From positions 20,097 to 84,096 of the forward strand of contig CABMII010000161.1 in the NCBI GenBank assembly GCA_902386255.1: a stretch of 64,000 bases of DNA. The letters run 5' to 3'. The notes below the pieces were generated by a model. It searched no databases and was not told the DNA's origin. It worked only from the letters and a program-made list of their open reading frames with translations. Of this stretch, positions 31,907 through 40,967 are shown piece by piece; the stretch's first letter is position 1, and each line of letters begins with the position of its first letter. The DNA comes from an uncultured archaeon (GTDB lineage: Archaea > Halobacteriota > Methanosarcinia > Methanosarcinales > Methanoperedenaceae). The position numbers were made by a program, and so were the translations under genes.

Positions 31907-32886
31907 AGCCTGCCGGAACGCCGCTTCAGATAGGAACGAGAGGCAGCAAACTAGCGCTTGCCCAGGCAAACCTCGTTTCAGGACTTCTTTTAAAAAACGG
32001 CGTTAAAACTGAAATAAAAATCATAAAGACGTGCGGCGATACCTTCACAGACAGGCCGCTTCATGAAGTGCAGGGATTCGGGGTTTTCGTGCGGGAGATA
32101 GATGATTCGATGCTGGCAGGTAATATCGATATTGCGGTACACAGCATGAAAGACGTCCCCACAGAACGCCCTCCAGAACTTACGATTGCGGCTGTGATGA
32201 AGCGCGACTCACCTTATGATTTTCTTCTCACGCGCGAGGGGATGAAATTAAAAGACCTGCCCGAAGGCGCAATTATAGGAACCACGAGCCTGCGGCGCCG
32301 CGCACAGCTTATGCGATTCCGCAATGACCTTATTATAAAAGAACTGCGTGGAAATATCGATACGCGCCTTCGCAAGCTAAAGGAAGGGCAGTACGACGGC
32401 ATATTCCTTGCCGAAGCCGGGCTTGAACGTATGAAATGGGATATTCCGGGCGAACGCCTGAATCCCGATGATTTCGTCCCGTCTGCAAATCAGGGAACCG
32501 TGGTCATCGTCACGAAAAAAGATTCGGAAGCTGAGCGCGCGGTAAAGACACTGGATGATGAGCTGACACGCATTGAAACAAGGATCGAGCGCATAATTAT
32601 CGGTATCCTTGGCGGCGGCTGTCTTGTGCCGATTGGGGCTTTTGCACAAACGGAGGGTGATACGATTCACGTCCGCTGCGAGGTTCTCTCGGTAGATGGA
32701 AAACGCTGCGTAAAAATAGATGAATTTATAAACCCTGCAGAATATGAGCAGAAAGCCGAGAGCATCGGGAACGAGTTGAAACGAAAAGGTGGAGGAGAAC
32801 TCGTTGAAGAAGCAATAAAAATGTTCGCGGCAAAAAGAGGAAAACATGACCGGGAAAGTTTATCTTGTGGGCTCAGGTCCTGGTGA
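31903..32886 (+). CDS. hemC: Porphobilinogen deaminase (hydroxymethylbilane synthase)
   Basis: The enzyme polymerises four porphobilinogens on a dipyrromethane cofactor. The sequence opens [13 protein letters not shown]. Catalytic Asp84 lies in HSMKDVPT, and the cofactor is attached to Cys240 in [10 protein letters not shown]. At 327 residues it is slightly longer than usual: the last 14 residues read through 41 bases shared with cobA in another frame. That long overlap is unusual for this operon and may reflect loss of an earlier stop codon. Confidence 0.95.
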   Translation: MKPAGTPLQIGTRGSKLALAQANLVSGLLLKNGVKTEIKIIKTCGDTFTDRPLHEVQGFGVFVREIDDSMLAGNIDIAVHSMKDVPTERPPELTIAAVMKRDSPYDFLLTREGMKLKDLPEGAIIGTTSLRRRAQLMRFRNDLIIKELRGNIDTRLRKLKEGQYDGIFLAEAGLERMKWDIPGERLNPDDFVPSANQGTVVIVTKKDSEAERAVKTLDDELTRIETRIERIIIGILGGGCLVPIGAFAQTEGDTIHVRCEVLSVDGKRCVKIDEFINPAEYEQKAESIGNELKRKGGGELVEEAIKMFAAKRGKHDRESLSCGLRSW

Positions 32887-33583
32887 CCCCGAGCTTTTGA
32901 CAATAAAGGCAAAACGCCTTATAGAGAGTGCTGAGGTTATCCTTTACGACCAGCTTCCGGGAGAGGCGATACTTAAGATGCTGCCTGAATCCGCGGAAAA
33001 AATCGATGTCGGGAAATATGCGGGTGACCACAAGCTTTCACAGTGGCAGATAAATGAATTGCTGGTCAAGCGCGCAAAAGAAGGAAAAACCGTAGTGCGC
33101 CTGAAGGGCGGAGACCCTTATCTTTTCGGGCGCGGGGGCGAGGAAGCCCAGACACTTGCGCAAGAGGGTATTGAGGTTGAAGTCGTACCCGGTATCACAT
33201 CGGCGATAGCGGTTCCGGCTTATGCGGGAATTCCCATTACACATCGCGATTATGCTTCAATGGTGACATTTATCACAGGGCATGAAGACCCTGAAAAAGA
33301 AGACACAGCCCTTGACTGGGAATTGCTGGCACGTTTTAAAGGTACGCTTGTTATCCTCATGGGCGTAAGCATGCTTCCGCGCAATGTGAAAGAACTGGTA
33401 AAACACGGGAAATCCATCGATACGCCTGTGGCTGTCATTGAGAGAGGCACGCGGCCGGACCAGCGCGTCACAATCGGGACGCTGGCGGATATCGTGGGAC
33501 TGTGCAAACAGCGAAAAGTAAAGGCGCCGGCGATAACGGTAATAGGCGATGTGGTAAAACTTCACCATGAATTAGGCCATTGA
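32846..33583 (+). CDS. cobA: Uroporphyrinogen-III C-methyltransferase
   Basis: A SAM-dependent methyltransferase (SUMT) of 245 residues that converts uroporphyrinogen III to precorrin-2, the branch point to sirohaem, B12 and F430. Motifs include [12 protein letters not shown] (residues 7-18), the SAM loop GGDPYLFGRGGEE (88-100) and PGITSAIAVPAYAGIP near 113. GGA and GG precede the ATG, which lies inside the end of hemC. It is the stand-alone CobA type without a HemD or CysG fusion. Confidence 0.95.
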   Translation: MTGKVYLVGSGPGDPELLTIKAKRLIESAEVILYDQLPGEAILKMLPESAEKIDVGKYAGDHKLSQWQINELLVKRAKEGKTVVRLKGGDPYLFGRGGEEAQTLAQEGIEVEVVPGITSAIAVPAYAGIPITHRDYASMVTFITGHEDPEKEDTALDWELLARFKGTLVILMGVSMLPRNVKELVKHGKSIDTPVAVIERGTRPDQRVTIGTLADIVGLCKQRKVKAPAITVIGDVVKLHHELGH

Positions 33584-33586
33584 GCG

Positions 33587-34360
33587 ATGAAACGAATTGC
33601 CATTATGAGACCTTCCGGGTATCTTGCCGGGTCGGTCAAACTCGCAAATTCAATGGGATTCGATACGATTACCGCGCCCATGATTGATGTGGTAGATAAG
33701 ACGGATGCTAATTTTAAAGGATTTGTGGAAAGGGTCATGGGCGGAAAATCGGACTATGTGATATTCACAAGCGCAAATGGCGTCGAGTTCACGCTTTTAA
33801 AACTTGATGAACTGGATGAATTTATTGAACAGCTCAATAAAACGCAGGTGGTTGCAATTGGTCCGAAGACCAGAACAGCCCTTCAAAAAAATGGGATACG
33901 GGTGAGTATTGTACCTGAATCTTTCAGTTCGCACGGGCTTGTTGAGCAAATAAGCGGGATTGAAGGGGCTGTAATCGAGATTGCCCGGAGCAGCCACGGT
34001 GCGCCAGAACTTGTCGATGGGCTCCTGAAAAAGGGCGCGGTTGTCCATGAAACACAGGTGTACCAGTTGATAAGCCCGAAAGATGAAAGGCACAAAAAGC
34101 TGATAGAGAAGGCGCTTGCCGGGGAAATTGACATATTTGCATTCACAAGCTCGATGATGGCCAGGAATTTCATGGCGCTTGCTGATGAAATGGGAGTGAA
34201 GGACGAACTTGTCAGGATAATGAATGAAAAAACAGTTGCCGCAATCGGGAAACCCACGGCTGATACTTTGTCAAGGTTCGGGATAGATGTAAAGGTAATA
34301 CCGAAACACTATACGTTTGAGGAACTGCTACAGGAATGCAAGAAGCAGGATTTAGAGTGA
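33587..34360 (+). CDS. hemD: Uroporphyrinogen-III synthase
   Basis: It cyclises hydroxymethylbilane with inversion of ring D. Sequence conservation in HemD is poor, but the 257 residues show the expected two-domain pattern: an opening MRPSGY, the VIFTSANGVEF motif near residue 60, KTRTALQKNGI near 90, and FAFTSSMMARNF near 183, then AIGKPTADTLSRFG near 222. The position right after cobA confirms the assignment. It completes the route from aminomutase to precorrin-2 apart from HemA and HemB. Confidence 0.92.
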   Translation: MKRIAIMRPSGYLAGSVKLANSMGFDTITAPMIDVVDKTDANFKGFVERVMGGKSDYVIFTSANGVEFTLLKLDELDEFIEQLNKTQVVAIGPKTRTALQKNGIRVSIVPESFSSHGLVEQISGIEGAVIEIARSSHGAPELVDGLLKKGAVVHETQVYQLISPKDERHKKLIEKALAGEIDIFAFTSSMMARNFMALADEMGVKDELVRIMNEKTVAAIGKPTADTLSRFGIDVKVIPKHYTFEELLQECKKQDLE

Positions 34361-34400
34361 TAATAAAGCTTAGATAGTATCATCAACAACTATAACGTAG

Positions 34401-34598
34401 ATGCAAAAGCAAAAATTCAAAGATGAAATGGACACATTGGATATCGTCGAGAACAGGCTGGAAATTATGGTTGGCGCCAGGGTCAGGGATAAGGACAGGA
34501 TGATGCATGCATTAGAAGTACAGGATAGATTGCGTGGCAAATCCGTAGGTTGGAAAGGTGCAGATGAGATTAGAAGGTGGAGAAACCTGCGCAAGTGA
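34401..34598 (+). CDS. Putative antitoxin partner of a PIN toxin
   Basis: A highly charged 65-residue protein (MQKQKFKDEMDTLDIVENRL...) three bases upstream of a PIN-domain gene. The position and size are those of a VapB antitoxin. It lacks an obvious ribbon-helix-helix, AbrB or Phd fold; the middle may be helical and the end is basic (DEIRRWRNLRK). It may be a non-canonical antitoxin type. Function is inferred only from the neighbour. Confidence 0.5.
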   Translation: MQKQKFKDEMDTLDIVENRLEIMVGARVRDKDRMMHALEVQDRLRGKSVGWKGADEIRRWRNLRK

Positions 34599-34601
34599 AT
34601 C

Positions 34602-35021
34602 ATGATGTATGTACTGGACGCTTCTGTAATCATCAAATGGTTTTCGGAAGAAGAATTTACCGATACCGCTGTCGAGATAAGGAACAGATTCTTTAAGGGA
34701 AAATGTGAACTTGCAGCTCCTGACCTTGCTCTCTACGAGGTACCAAATGCACTCCGGTTCAATCCCAATTTTAATGATGATGATGTTATTGAGGCAGTAA
34801 ACTCGTTGTTTGATATGGGAATTAGTATCATTGTACCCACTCCCAGGGTCATAAAATCTTCAATAGCAATTGCTTTCAAATACAACATCACGATTTATGA
34901 TGCTTTCTATGTTGCACTGGCAAATGAAATCGGTTTTACTTTCGTTACGGCTGACAGCAAACTTTGTCAAAAAACAAAAGATATGAAATCTGTAAGACAT
35001 ATAAGCGAAATTAAATTTTAA
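34602..35021 (+). CDS. VapC-like PIN-domain ribonuclease
   Basis: A PIN-domain protein of 139 residues. Acidic catalytic residues are D6 in VLDASVI, the Glu in ALYEVPNAL near residue 47, the Asp in IYDAFYVALA near 98 and that in TADSKL near 118. VapC toxins cut RNA (often tRNA or rRNA) under Mg2+. It is coupled with the small upstream gene, so the two probably form a toxin-antitoxin pair. Two ATG codons lie in tandem at the start; either may be used. Confidence 0.82.
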   Translation: MMYVLDASVIIKWFSEEEFTDTAVEIRNRFFKGKCELAAPDLALYEVPNALRFNPNFNDDDVIEAVNSLFDMGISIIVPTPRVIKSSIAIAFKYNITIYDAFYVALANEIGFTFVTADSKLCQKTKDMKSVRHISEIKF

Positions 35022-35055
35022 AAAACATTCTTATTTTTTTGGATTAAATATAACC

Positions 35056-36849
35056 ATGAAACATCAACCCCTTTTCCTTCCCATGTCCCTGTGTGAAGCG
35101 GCAGAGCTTGGAATCAAGGAATTCGACATAATTCTCGTAACAGGCGATGCATATGTCGACCATCCATCATTCGGCACAGCAATCATCGGGCGGATGCTCT
35201 GGGATGCAGGCTACACCGTGGGCATCATAGCCCAGCCAGACTGGAAGAGCGATGTTGATTTTAAGAAACTCGGGAAACCCAGACTTTTCTTTGGCGTCAC
35301 CTCCGGGAATGTGGATTCCATGGTGAATAATTACACCCCTAACCTGAAAGTTCGAAGCGATGATGTTTATTCACCGGCAGGAAAAGGAGGGCTTCGGCCC
35401 AACCGCGCTGCGATTGTCTATTCGGATAAAATTCATTCGATATTTCCCGGAACCCCGATAGTGCTTGGAGGCATCGAAGCAAGCCTGCGGCGGTTTGCGC
35501 ATTATGATTACTGGCAGGATTCGGTGCGCCAGTCCATTCTTGCCGATGCGCCGGCGGATATGCTCGTGTTCGGGATGGGTGAGAGGCAGGTTGTTGAAAT
35601 CGCCAGCAGGCTTTCAAAAGGTGAAAAAATAACAGATATCTCTAATATCGCAGGCACGACCATAAAGATGGAAATAAGTAAGTGGCGCTCGATAGGGCAT
35701 GAGGGTTATGTGGATATACCGTCTTTTAACGATGTCTCGAATGACAAAAAGCTTTACGCAGAAGCGTTCAAACTCCATTACCGGGAGCAAGACCCGGTAC
35801 AGGGAAGACCTGTAGCGCAGCCGCACCCGAAAACGGTAATTATCCAGAATAAACCTGCTATGCCTTTAACAACGGCTGAACTTGATCATGTGTATGAACT
35901 CCCATATACAAGAAAAGCCCACCCTTCTTACAAAAAACCCATACCTGCGCTCTCTCCTGTCAAGTTTTCGATAGTAAGCCACCGCGGATGCTTCGCAGCC
36001 TGCTCTTTTTGCGCCCTGACGCACCATCAGGGAAGAATCGTGCAGAGCCGAAGTATCGAATCTATGGTGCGCGAGGTAAAAAGAATGACAAAGATGCCTG
36101 ATTTCAAGGGCATCGTGCAGGACGTGGGAGGGCCTACTGCAAATATGTATATGCTGCACTGCAAGAACTGGGATACGCAGGGCGCATGCAAAGATAAAAT
36201 ATGCATTTATCCTTTATGCAAAAGCCTTGATACAAGCCATGAAAAACAGGTTGAACTCCTGCGGCGCCTTCGTGAGATTCCTGGCGTTAAAAAAGTGTTC
36301 ATCGGCTCTGGTATCCGCTACGACCTTGTGCTTGCTGACTCGTCTGATTACCTTTCCCAACTTTGCGAGCACCATGTCAGCGGGCATCTCAAAGTCGCGC
36401 CTGAGCACATAACGCAGCATGTCACTGATATTATGCACAAACCTTCGAGGGAAGTATTCGAGGAGTTCAAAAAGAAATTTGACAATTTAAACAGGGAACT
36501 CGGGAAGAAGCAATATCTTCTCCCATATTTCATGTCAGGGCATCCCGGCTGCACGGTAGAAGATATGGTTGAGCTTGCCGAGTACATACGAGACAACAAT
36601 CTCTATACAGAGCAGGTGCAGGATTTCACGCCCACTCCGATGACTGCTTCTACGTGCATGTATTACACTGGCATCAATCCTTTCACCATGGAAAAGGTGC
36701 ATGTTGCAAAAGGACGGGAGAAAAGGGTACAGCGGGCGCTTTTGCAGTATAAGGAAGGCAGGAATTACGAGTTTGTGTATGAAGGGCTAAAGATGGCAGG
36801 GCGGGGAGACCTTATCGGGAATGAGCGGAAGTGTTTGATACCCAAATGA
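35056..36849 (+). CDS. YgiQ-family radical SAM protein
   Basis: A 597-residue member of the UPF0313/YgiQ family. The N-terminal domain (ITGDAYVDHPSFG, then GRMLWDAGYTVGIIAQPDW) resembles a B12-binding-like fold. The SAM-radical cluster is C312-x3-C316-x2-C319 in HRGCFAACSFCAL, and the C-terminal half has VAPEHITQHVTDIMHKP. The reaction is unknown. It is convergent with the xse genes. The length and order of motifs are typical, so it is intact. Confidence 0.9.
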   Translation: MKHQPLFLPMSLCEAAELGIKEFDIILVTGDAYVDHPSFGTAIIGRMLWDAGYTVGIIAQPDWKSDVDFKKLGKPRLFFGVTSGNVDSMVNNYTPNLKVRSDDVYSPAGKGGLRPNRAAIVYSDKIHSIFPGTPIVLGGIEASLRRFAHYDYWQDSVRQSILADAPADMLVFGMGERQVVEIASRLSKGEKITDISNIAGTTIKMEISKWRSIGHEGYVDIPSFNDVSNDKKLYAEAFKLHYREQDPVQGRPVAQPHPKTVIIQNKPAMPLTTAELDHVYELPYTRKAHPSYKKPIPALSPVKFSIVSHRGCFAACSFCALTHHQGRIVQSRSIESMVREVKRMTKMPDFKGIVQDVGGPTANMYMLHCKNWDTQGACKDKICIYPLCKSLDTSHEKQVELLRRLREIPGVKKVFIGSGIRYDLVLADSSDYLSQLCEHHVSGHLKVAPEHITQHVTDIMHKPSREVFEEFKKKFDNLNRELGKKQYLLPYFMSGHPGCTVEDMVELAEYIRDNNLYTEQVQDFTPTPMTASTCMYYTGINPFTMEKVHVAKGREKRVQRALLQYKEGRNYEFVYEGLKMAGRGDLIGNERKCLIPK

Positions 36850-36877
36850 AAAGAAGTGACAAAACGCAATATCAAAT

Positions 36878-37114
36878 TTATTCTAATTTTCCTTCCTTTT
36901 CCACTTCAAACGGCTCCGTCCTCAATTCACCATTCTCTTCGATCAATTGTTCCACCTTCTGCTGTGCGCTTTTCAACTTTGTATTGCATTCCCTTACAAG
37001 CTTTATCCCTTTCTCAAAGAGCATAAGGCTCTCATCAAGTGAAAGCTGCCCCTTTTCAAGTTTCTCAACTATACTTTCAAGTTCCAAAATCGCTTCCTCA
37101 AAACTCATTTCCAT
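36878..37114 (-). CDS. xseB: Exodeoxyribonuclease VII small subunit
   Basis: A 78-residue helical protein with the family pattern [20 protein letters not shown] and [17 protein letters not shown], then a Lys/Glu-rich tail. It forms an elongated complex with XseA. I start at the ATG at 37114 because GGAGGT lies 6 bases upstream; an ATG at 37120 directly abuts that site. The gene overlaps the end of xseA by 10 bases. Exonuclease VII is mostly bacterial and occurs in some Euryarchaeota. Confidence 0.92.
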   Translation of the reverse strand: MEMSFEEAILELESIVEKLEKGQLSLDESLMLFEKGIKLVRECNTKLKSAQQKVEQLIEENGELRTEPFEVEKEGKLE

Positions 37115-38322
37115 GTGCATACCTCCTTATCATTTACTTTGGATTTTATCTTTCCATCGTTCACTATAATCTCAAGTTCATCATTTTTTTCAACATCGCC
37201 GACACTGCGCACAAGCGCTTTATAAGGCAGTTTCAGTGTAATGCTATAGCCCCGCAAAAGCGTCCCGAGCGGACTGACCGCATCGAGTTTGCCCGCATGG
37301 GCATTGAAAACTGCCTCTCTTGCTTCTAAAATCCTCTTCACGTTCAATATCTGGCGCTGTGTCATTTCATCGATATACTGCATATAATCAGCCAATCGCT
37401 CTAAAAACAGGCGCGGTTCAACACCTGCCTCCAGTTCGGAAATATGGGATGCAATGTCGTTGATATTGCGCCTCTGGTTCTCGATTAACCGCTCACCCAG
37501 CCTGTTTATGTGATTTGTAATCTCAGTCCTGTCCGGCACTGCAATTTCTGCCGCCGCCGATGGTGTCGGGGCGCGGACATCGGCCACAAAATCCGCAATC
37601 GTATAATCGGTCTCATGTCCCACGGCTGATATGATTGGTATTCTCGAATTGAAAATCGCCCGCGCCACGAGTTCTTCGTTGAAAGCCCAGAGGTCTTCGA
37701 TAGAACCACCGCCCCTGCCTAGGATTATCAGGTCGACATCGGTTTTATTGAGCGCGGAAATTGAGTTGATTATGCTTTGTGTCGCGTATTCTCCCTGCAC
37801 AATTGTTGGGATAAAAAGCAGGTTTACAGGGTATCGCCGTCTGATAACAGTCAAAATATCATGAAGGACTGCCCCTGTGGGCGATGTTGCGATGCCGATT
37901 TTTTTTGGGAATTTTGGCAGGGATTTTTTATGCTCTGGCGAGAACAAGCCTTCCATTGCCAGTTTGTTTTTCAATTGCTCATATGCTTTGTAGAGTTCCC
38001 CGATACCATCCGGCCGGATTGCCCTGACCTTTAACTGGTAAACGCCTTTTTGCTCATAGACATCCAGGTCTCCAAGTACAAGCACTTTCATGCCGTGCTC
38101 TAATTCGAACCTCAGGTTATTGCCGTACCATTTGAACATAACGCATTGAAGCTGGCTTGCCTTATCCTTCAGTGTAAAATAGCGGTGACCAGATTTGTGG
38201 TTCGTGAAATTTGAGATTTCACCCCTTACCCAGACGTCGTTGAACTGACCGGAAGTAAGTATACCTTTTACAGCAAGGGTGAACTCATGGACGGTATAGA
38301 TGCCTTTCTCTTCAAAAACCAT
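37105..38322 (-). CDS. xseA: Exodeoxyribonuclease VII large subunit
   Basis: The catalytic subunit of ExoVII, which degrades single-stranded DNA from both ends. The N-terminal OB-fold carries [25 protein letters not shown] (residues 29 onward). The catalytic domain follows from about 125 with [23 protein letters not shown] and the block [22 protein letters not shown] near 195, then [27 protein letters not shown] near 236-262. 405 residues is near the usual length. It probably came from bacteria but has base composition like its neighbours. Confidence 0.94.
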   Translation of the reverse strand: MVFEEKGIYTVHEFTLAVKGILTSGQFNDVWVRGEISNFTNHKSGHRYFTLKDKASQLQCVMFKWYGNNLRFELEHGMKVLVLGDLDVYEQKGVYQLKVRAIRPDGIGELYKAYEQLKNKLAMEGLFSPEHKKSLPKFPKKIGIATSPTGAVLHDILTVIRRRYPVNLLFIPTIVQGEYATQSIINSISALNKTDVDLIILGRGGGSIEDLWAFNEELVARAIFNSRIPIISAVGHETDYTIADFVADVRAPTPSAAAEIAVPDRTEITNHINRLGERLIENQRRNINDIASHISELEAGVEPRLFLERLADYMQYIDEMTQRQILNVKRILEAREAVFNAHAGKLDAVSPLGTLLRGYSITLKLPYKALVRSVGDVEKNDELEIIVNDGKIKSKVNDKEVCTWK

Positions 38323-38400
38323 AGTTAGTTGCTATATTATTCCTGATATAATCTGCTTTGCGATAGCGATGTGAAAGTATTGTGGTCAGGGAACCTGTAG

Positions 38401-39123
38401 CTATTTTTTCCCCTTTTTGCTTTCAAGAATGCGTTTCTTGATCTCGAAAATCTCTTTTGTTACAGGTATCTCCTTGGGACATACTTTTGTGCACATCCAT
38501 CTGGTCTGGCAGCCCCACGCCCCATCCTTATTGTCAAGCAGGGCAATCCTTTCTTCCCGCCCTTCATCCCTTGAATCGAAAAGATACCTGAAAGCTCGGA
38601 CAAGCGCAGCAGGGCCGATATAGCCTGCAGTGGCTTTATCCTGGTTGACCGGGCATGAAGCGGTGCAGCAGGCGCACAGGATGCAGCGGATGGCATCCTC
38701 AAACTTGCGGTGCTCTTCAACGGACTGGAGCCTTTCAGTATCCGGCGGAGGTGTTCGTGTGATAAGATAAGGTTTGACTGAATAATATCTTTCAAAGAAT
38801 GGATCCATATCGACAACCAGGTCTTTTATCACCCTGAATACCTGCAAGGGCTCGATTAGCACTTCTTCACTCTCTTTAAAATCCTTCGCCAGCTTCTGGC
38901 ATGCAAGAGAACTCGTGCCGTTTATCCTCATCCCATCCGAACCGCACACGCCATGGCCGCAGGACATCCTGAAAGAGAGGGTCGGGTCTTTTTCCGCGCG
39001 TATCCGGTTGAGGCAGTCAAGTATCCTGTCTTTCGGGTCAGCTTCTATCTCGAAACTCTGATAGTAGGGCGCATCGTCTTTTTCGGGATCGTACCTGAAA
39101 ATCCTGAATTTCAGTATCATCAA
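38401..39123 (-). CDS. sdhB: Succinate dehydrogenase/fumarate reductase iron-sulphur subunit
   Basis: The electron-transfer subunit, 240 residues. The [2Fe-2S] ligands are C55, C60 and C75, with Asp63 in the fourth place as in Escherichia coli SdhB. The [4Fe-4S] motif [12 protein letters not shown] lies near 147-158, and the C-terminal cluster ligands lie in [14 protein letters not shown] near 205-217. Its start overlaps the end of sdhA by 4 bases. No membrane-anchor gene (sdhC or sdhD) is adjacent, and a third C-terminal CCG domain as in thiol:fumarate reductase is absent. Confidence 0.93.
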   Translation of the reverse strand: MMILKFRIFRYDPEKDDAPYYQSFEIEADPKDRILDCLNRIRAEKDPTLSFRMSCGHGVCGSDGMRINGTSSLACQKLAKDFKESEEVLIEPLQVFRVIKDLVVDMDPFFERYYSVKPYLITRTPPPDTERLQSVEEHRKFEDAIRCILCACCTASCPVNQDKATAGYIGPAALVRAFRYLFDSRDEGREERIALLDNKDGAWGCQTRWMCTKVCPKEIPVTKEIFEIKKRILESKKGKK

Positions 39124-40832
39124 TACACCCTCGCTTCAGGCTGGAATCGCGTTATTACCACCGGTTTATACCTCACTTCCTGTCCTTTGAATACAAGTGT
39201 ATGTTTCAGGAAATTCGTATCATCCCTTACCGGGAAATCTTCCCTGAAGTGGGCTCCCCGGCTCTCTTTCCTGTAAAGGGCGCTAAGAAGTATCACTTCC
39301 GCAAGGTCAAGCTGGTGACCCAGTTCGATTGCTTCCATAAGTTCATAATTGAAATTTTTGCCTTTATCCACGATTTCCACATCGTTGAATCGCATTTTGA
39401 GCGACCGGATACTTTCAAGTTCCTTCTTCAAACCTTCCTCATCCCTGAAGACGGAACAATAATCCATCATCAGTGACTGCATATTTCGTCGGACTACATC
39501 GATTTTTTCATAGCCTTTATGGTAAAGCAAGCCCGCCAGCATCTCCTTTGCTTTTTCCAGCGGCTCATCAGAGACAGGCTGATGTTCAATTTTTGAAATA
39601 TCCGCTTTCATCGCCATTCCGCACCTTCGCCCGAATACGAGCGTATCAAGCAAGGAATTGCACCCGAGCCTGTTTGCGCCATGCACGGATACGCAGGCGC
39701 ATTCGCCAGCAGCGTATAATCCCTGTGCGATAGCGTCGGACTCGTCCTGCAGCACCCTTCCATCAGTATCTGTAGGGATACCCCCCATCAGGTAATGGCA
39801 TGTCGGATACACAGGGATGGGCTCGTATACCGGGTCGATGCCCAGGTATATCCTCACAAAAGATGTTATTTCCCATAGCCTCTCAATAATCTTTTTCTCA
39901 CCCAGGTGCGTGAGGTCAAGATGCACGTAACCACCTTCAAAACTCCTGCCTTCCCGCACTTCCGTAAGAATGGCACGGCTGACCACATCCCTGGCAGCCA
40001 GGTCTTTTACCGTAGGGGCATATCGTTCCATGAACCGCTCGCCAAGGCTGTTGCGTAAAATCCCGCCTTCTCCTCTTGCAGCTTCACTCACAAGAATCCC
40101 CAGAGGATAAAGGCCGGTGGGGTGGAACTGGACGAATTCCATATCCATAAGAGGTATCCCTGCCCTGTGCGCCAGGTTGAGACCATCCCCGGTCGAGGCA
40201 AACCCGTTGGAAGTTGTCTTAAAAATCCTGCCGCATCCCCCTGTTGCCAGAAGCACTGCTCGTGCTTCAATGAGATTGAGTTCACCTGATGAGAGATCGT
40301 ATGTAATCAGTCCCGCGCACTTCTTATCTTCGAAAACAAGAGAAAGGACATAGTGCTCCTGATAGAACTTTACCCTATGGCGCAGGCACTGGTCGTACAG
40401 GGTGTCAAGAACAACCCTTCCTGTCCTGTCCGAAGCGTAACAGGCTCTCTTCACAGGTTTTTTTCCGTATTCACTGGTATGCCCTCCGAAGTTGCGCTGT
40501 GCGATTTTCCCATCTTTATTGCGGCTGAAAGGAACACCCATATGTTCAAGTTCATAAATCACACGGGGGGCGTCCTTTACCATAATCTCAACTGCATCCT
40601 GGTCAGCGAGGTAATCACTTCCCTTGACAGTATCGAACATATGCCATTCCCAGTGGTCTTCTTCTTCATTGCCTATCGATGCCGTTATCCCGCCCTGGGC
40701 TGCGCCTGAATGAGAGCGCGTGGGAAGGACTTTGCTCACTACTGCAACATCTGCTTCTTCCACGCACTCAACAGCAGCCCGAAGGCCTGCAAGACCTGCG
40801 CCCACTATAACGATATCATGTTTGAAGTTCAT
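39120..40832 (-). CDS. sdhA: Succinate dehydrogenase/fumarate reductase flavoprotein subunit
   Basis: The FAD-containing catalytic subunit, 570 residues. The dinucleotide motif [13 protein letters not shown] starts at residue 10. His41 in [13 protein letters not shown] is the covalent FAD attachment site. FHPTGLYP near 232, [12 protein letters not shown] near 245 and HLMGGI near 350 are active-site blocks. It oxidises succinate or reduces fumarate; direction is not predictable. GAGGAG precedes the ATG and a TATA box lies at 40866-40878. Confidence 0.94.
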   Translation of the reverse strand: MNFKHDIVIVGAGLAGLRAAVECVEEADVAVVSKVLPTRSHSGAAQGGITASIGNEEEDHWEWHMFDTVKGSDYLADQDAVEIMVKDAPRVIYELEHMGVPFSRNKDGKIAQRNFGGHTSEYGKKPVKRACYASDRTGRVVLDTLYDQCLRHRVKFYQEHYVLSLVFEDKKCAGLITYDLSSGELNLIEARAVLLATGGCGRIFKTTSNGFASTGDGLNLAHRAGIPLMDMEFVQFHPTGLYPLGILVSEAARGEGGILRNSLGERFMERYAPTVKDLAARDVVSRAILTEVREGRSFEGGYVHLDLTHLGEKKIIERLWEITSFVRIYLGIDPVYEPIPVYPTCHYLMGGIPTDTDGRVLQDESDAIAQGLYAAGECACVSVHGANRLGCNSLLDTLVFGRRCGMAMKADISKIEHQPVSDEPLEKAKEMLAGLLYHKGYEKIDVVRRNMQSLMMDYCSVFRDEEGLKKELESIRSLKMRFNDVEIVDKGKNFNYELMEAIELGHQLDLAEVILLSALYRKESRGAHFREDFPVRDDTNFLKHTLVFKGQEVRYKPVVITRFQPEARVY

Positions 40833-40865
40833 GCAACTCCTCTTTCGATGTTAAACGAGAAGTCA

Positions 40866-40878
40866 TAAATAAAGCCAC
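40866..40878 (-). promoter_or_regulatory. TATA box of sdhAB
   Basis: On the minus strand, GGCTTTATTTATG is centred about 40 bases before the sdhA ATG, giving a leader of about 14 bases that includes GAGGAG. It faces the TATA box at 40907-40917 of the divergent gene. Confidence 0.5.
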
Positions 40879-40906
40879 TCGCCGAACAAATTATTAGGAA
40901 CTAATC

Positions 40907-40917
40907 GTTTAAATAAA
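40907..40917 (+). promoter_or_regulatory. TATA box of the radical SAM/SPASM gene
   Basis: CGTTTAAATAA is centred near 40912 and predicts transcription start near 40938, 30 bases before the first ATG. The two divergent boxes are about 40 bases apart, so regulation may be shared with sdhAB. Confidence 0.5.
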
Positions 40918-40967
40918 TGCCTGTTTGCTAACGGGTCAAGCAGTTCTCTCAGTAAGCCTTAAGCCTG

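Noticed and set aside
38401..40832. Thiol:fumarate reductase (TfrAB)
   Set aside because: The B subunit is only 240 residues and lacks the CCG-domain extension of TfrB.
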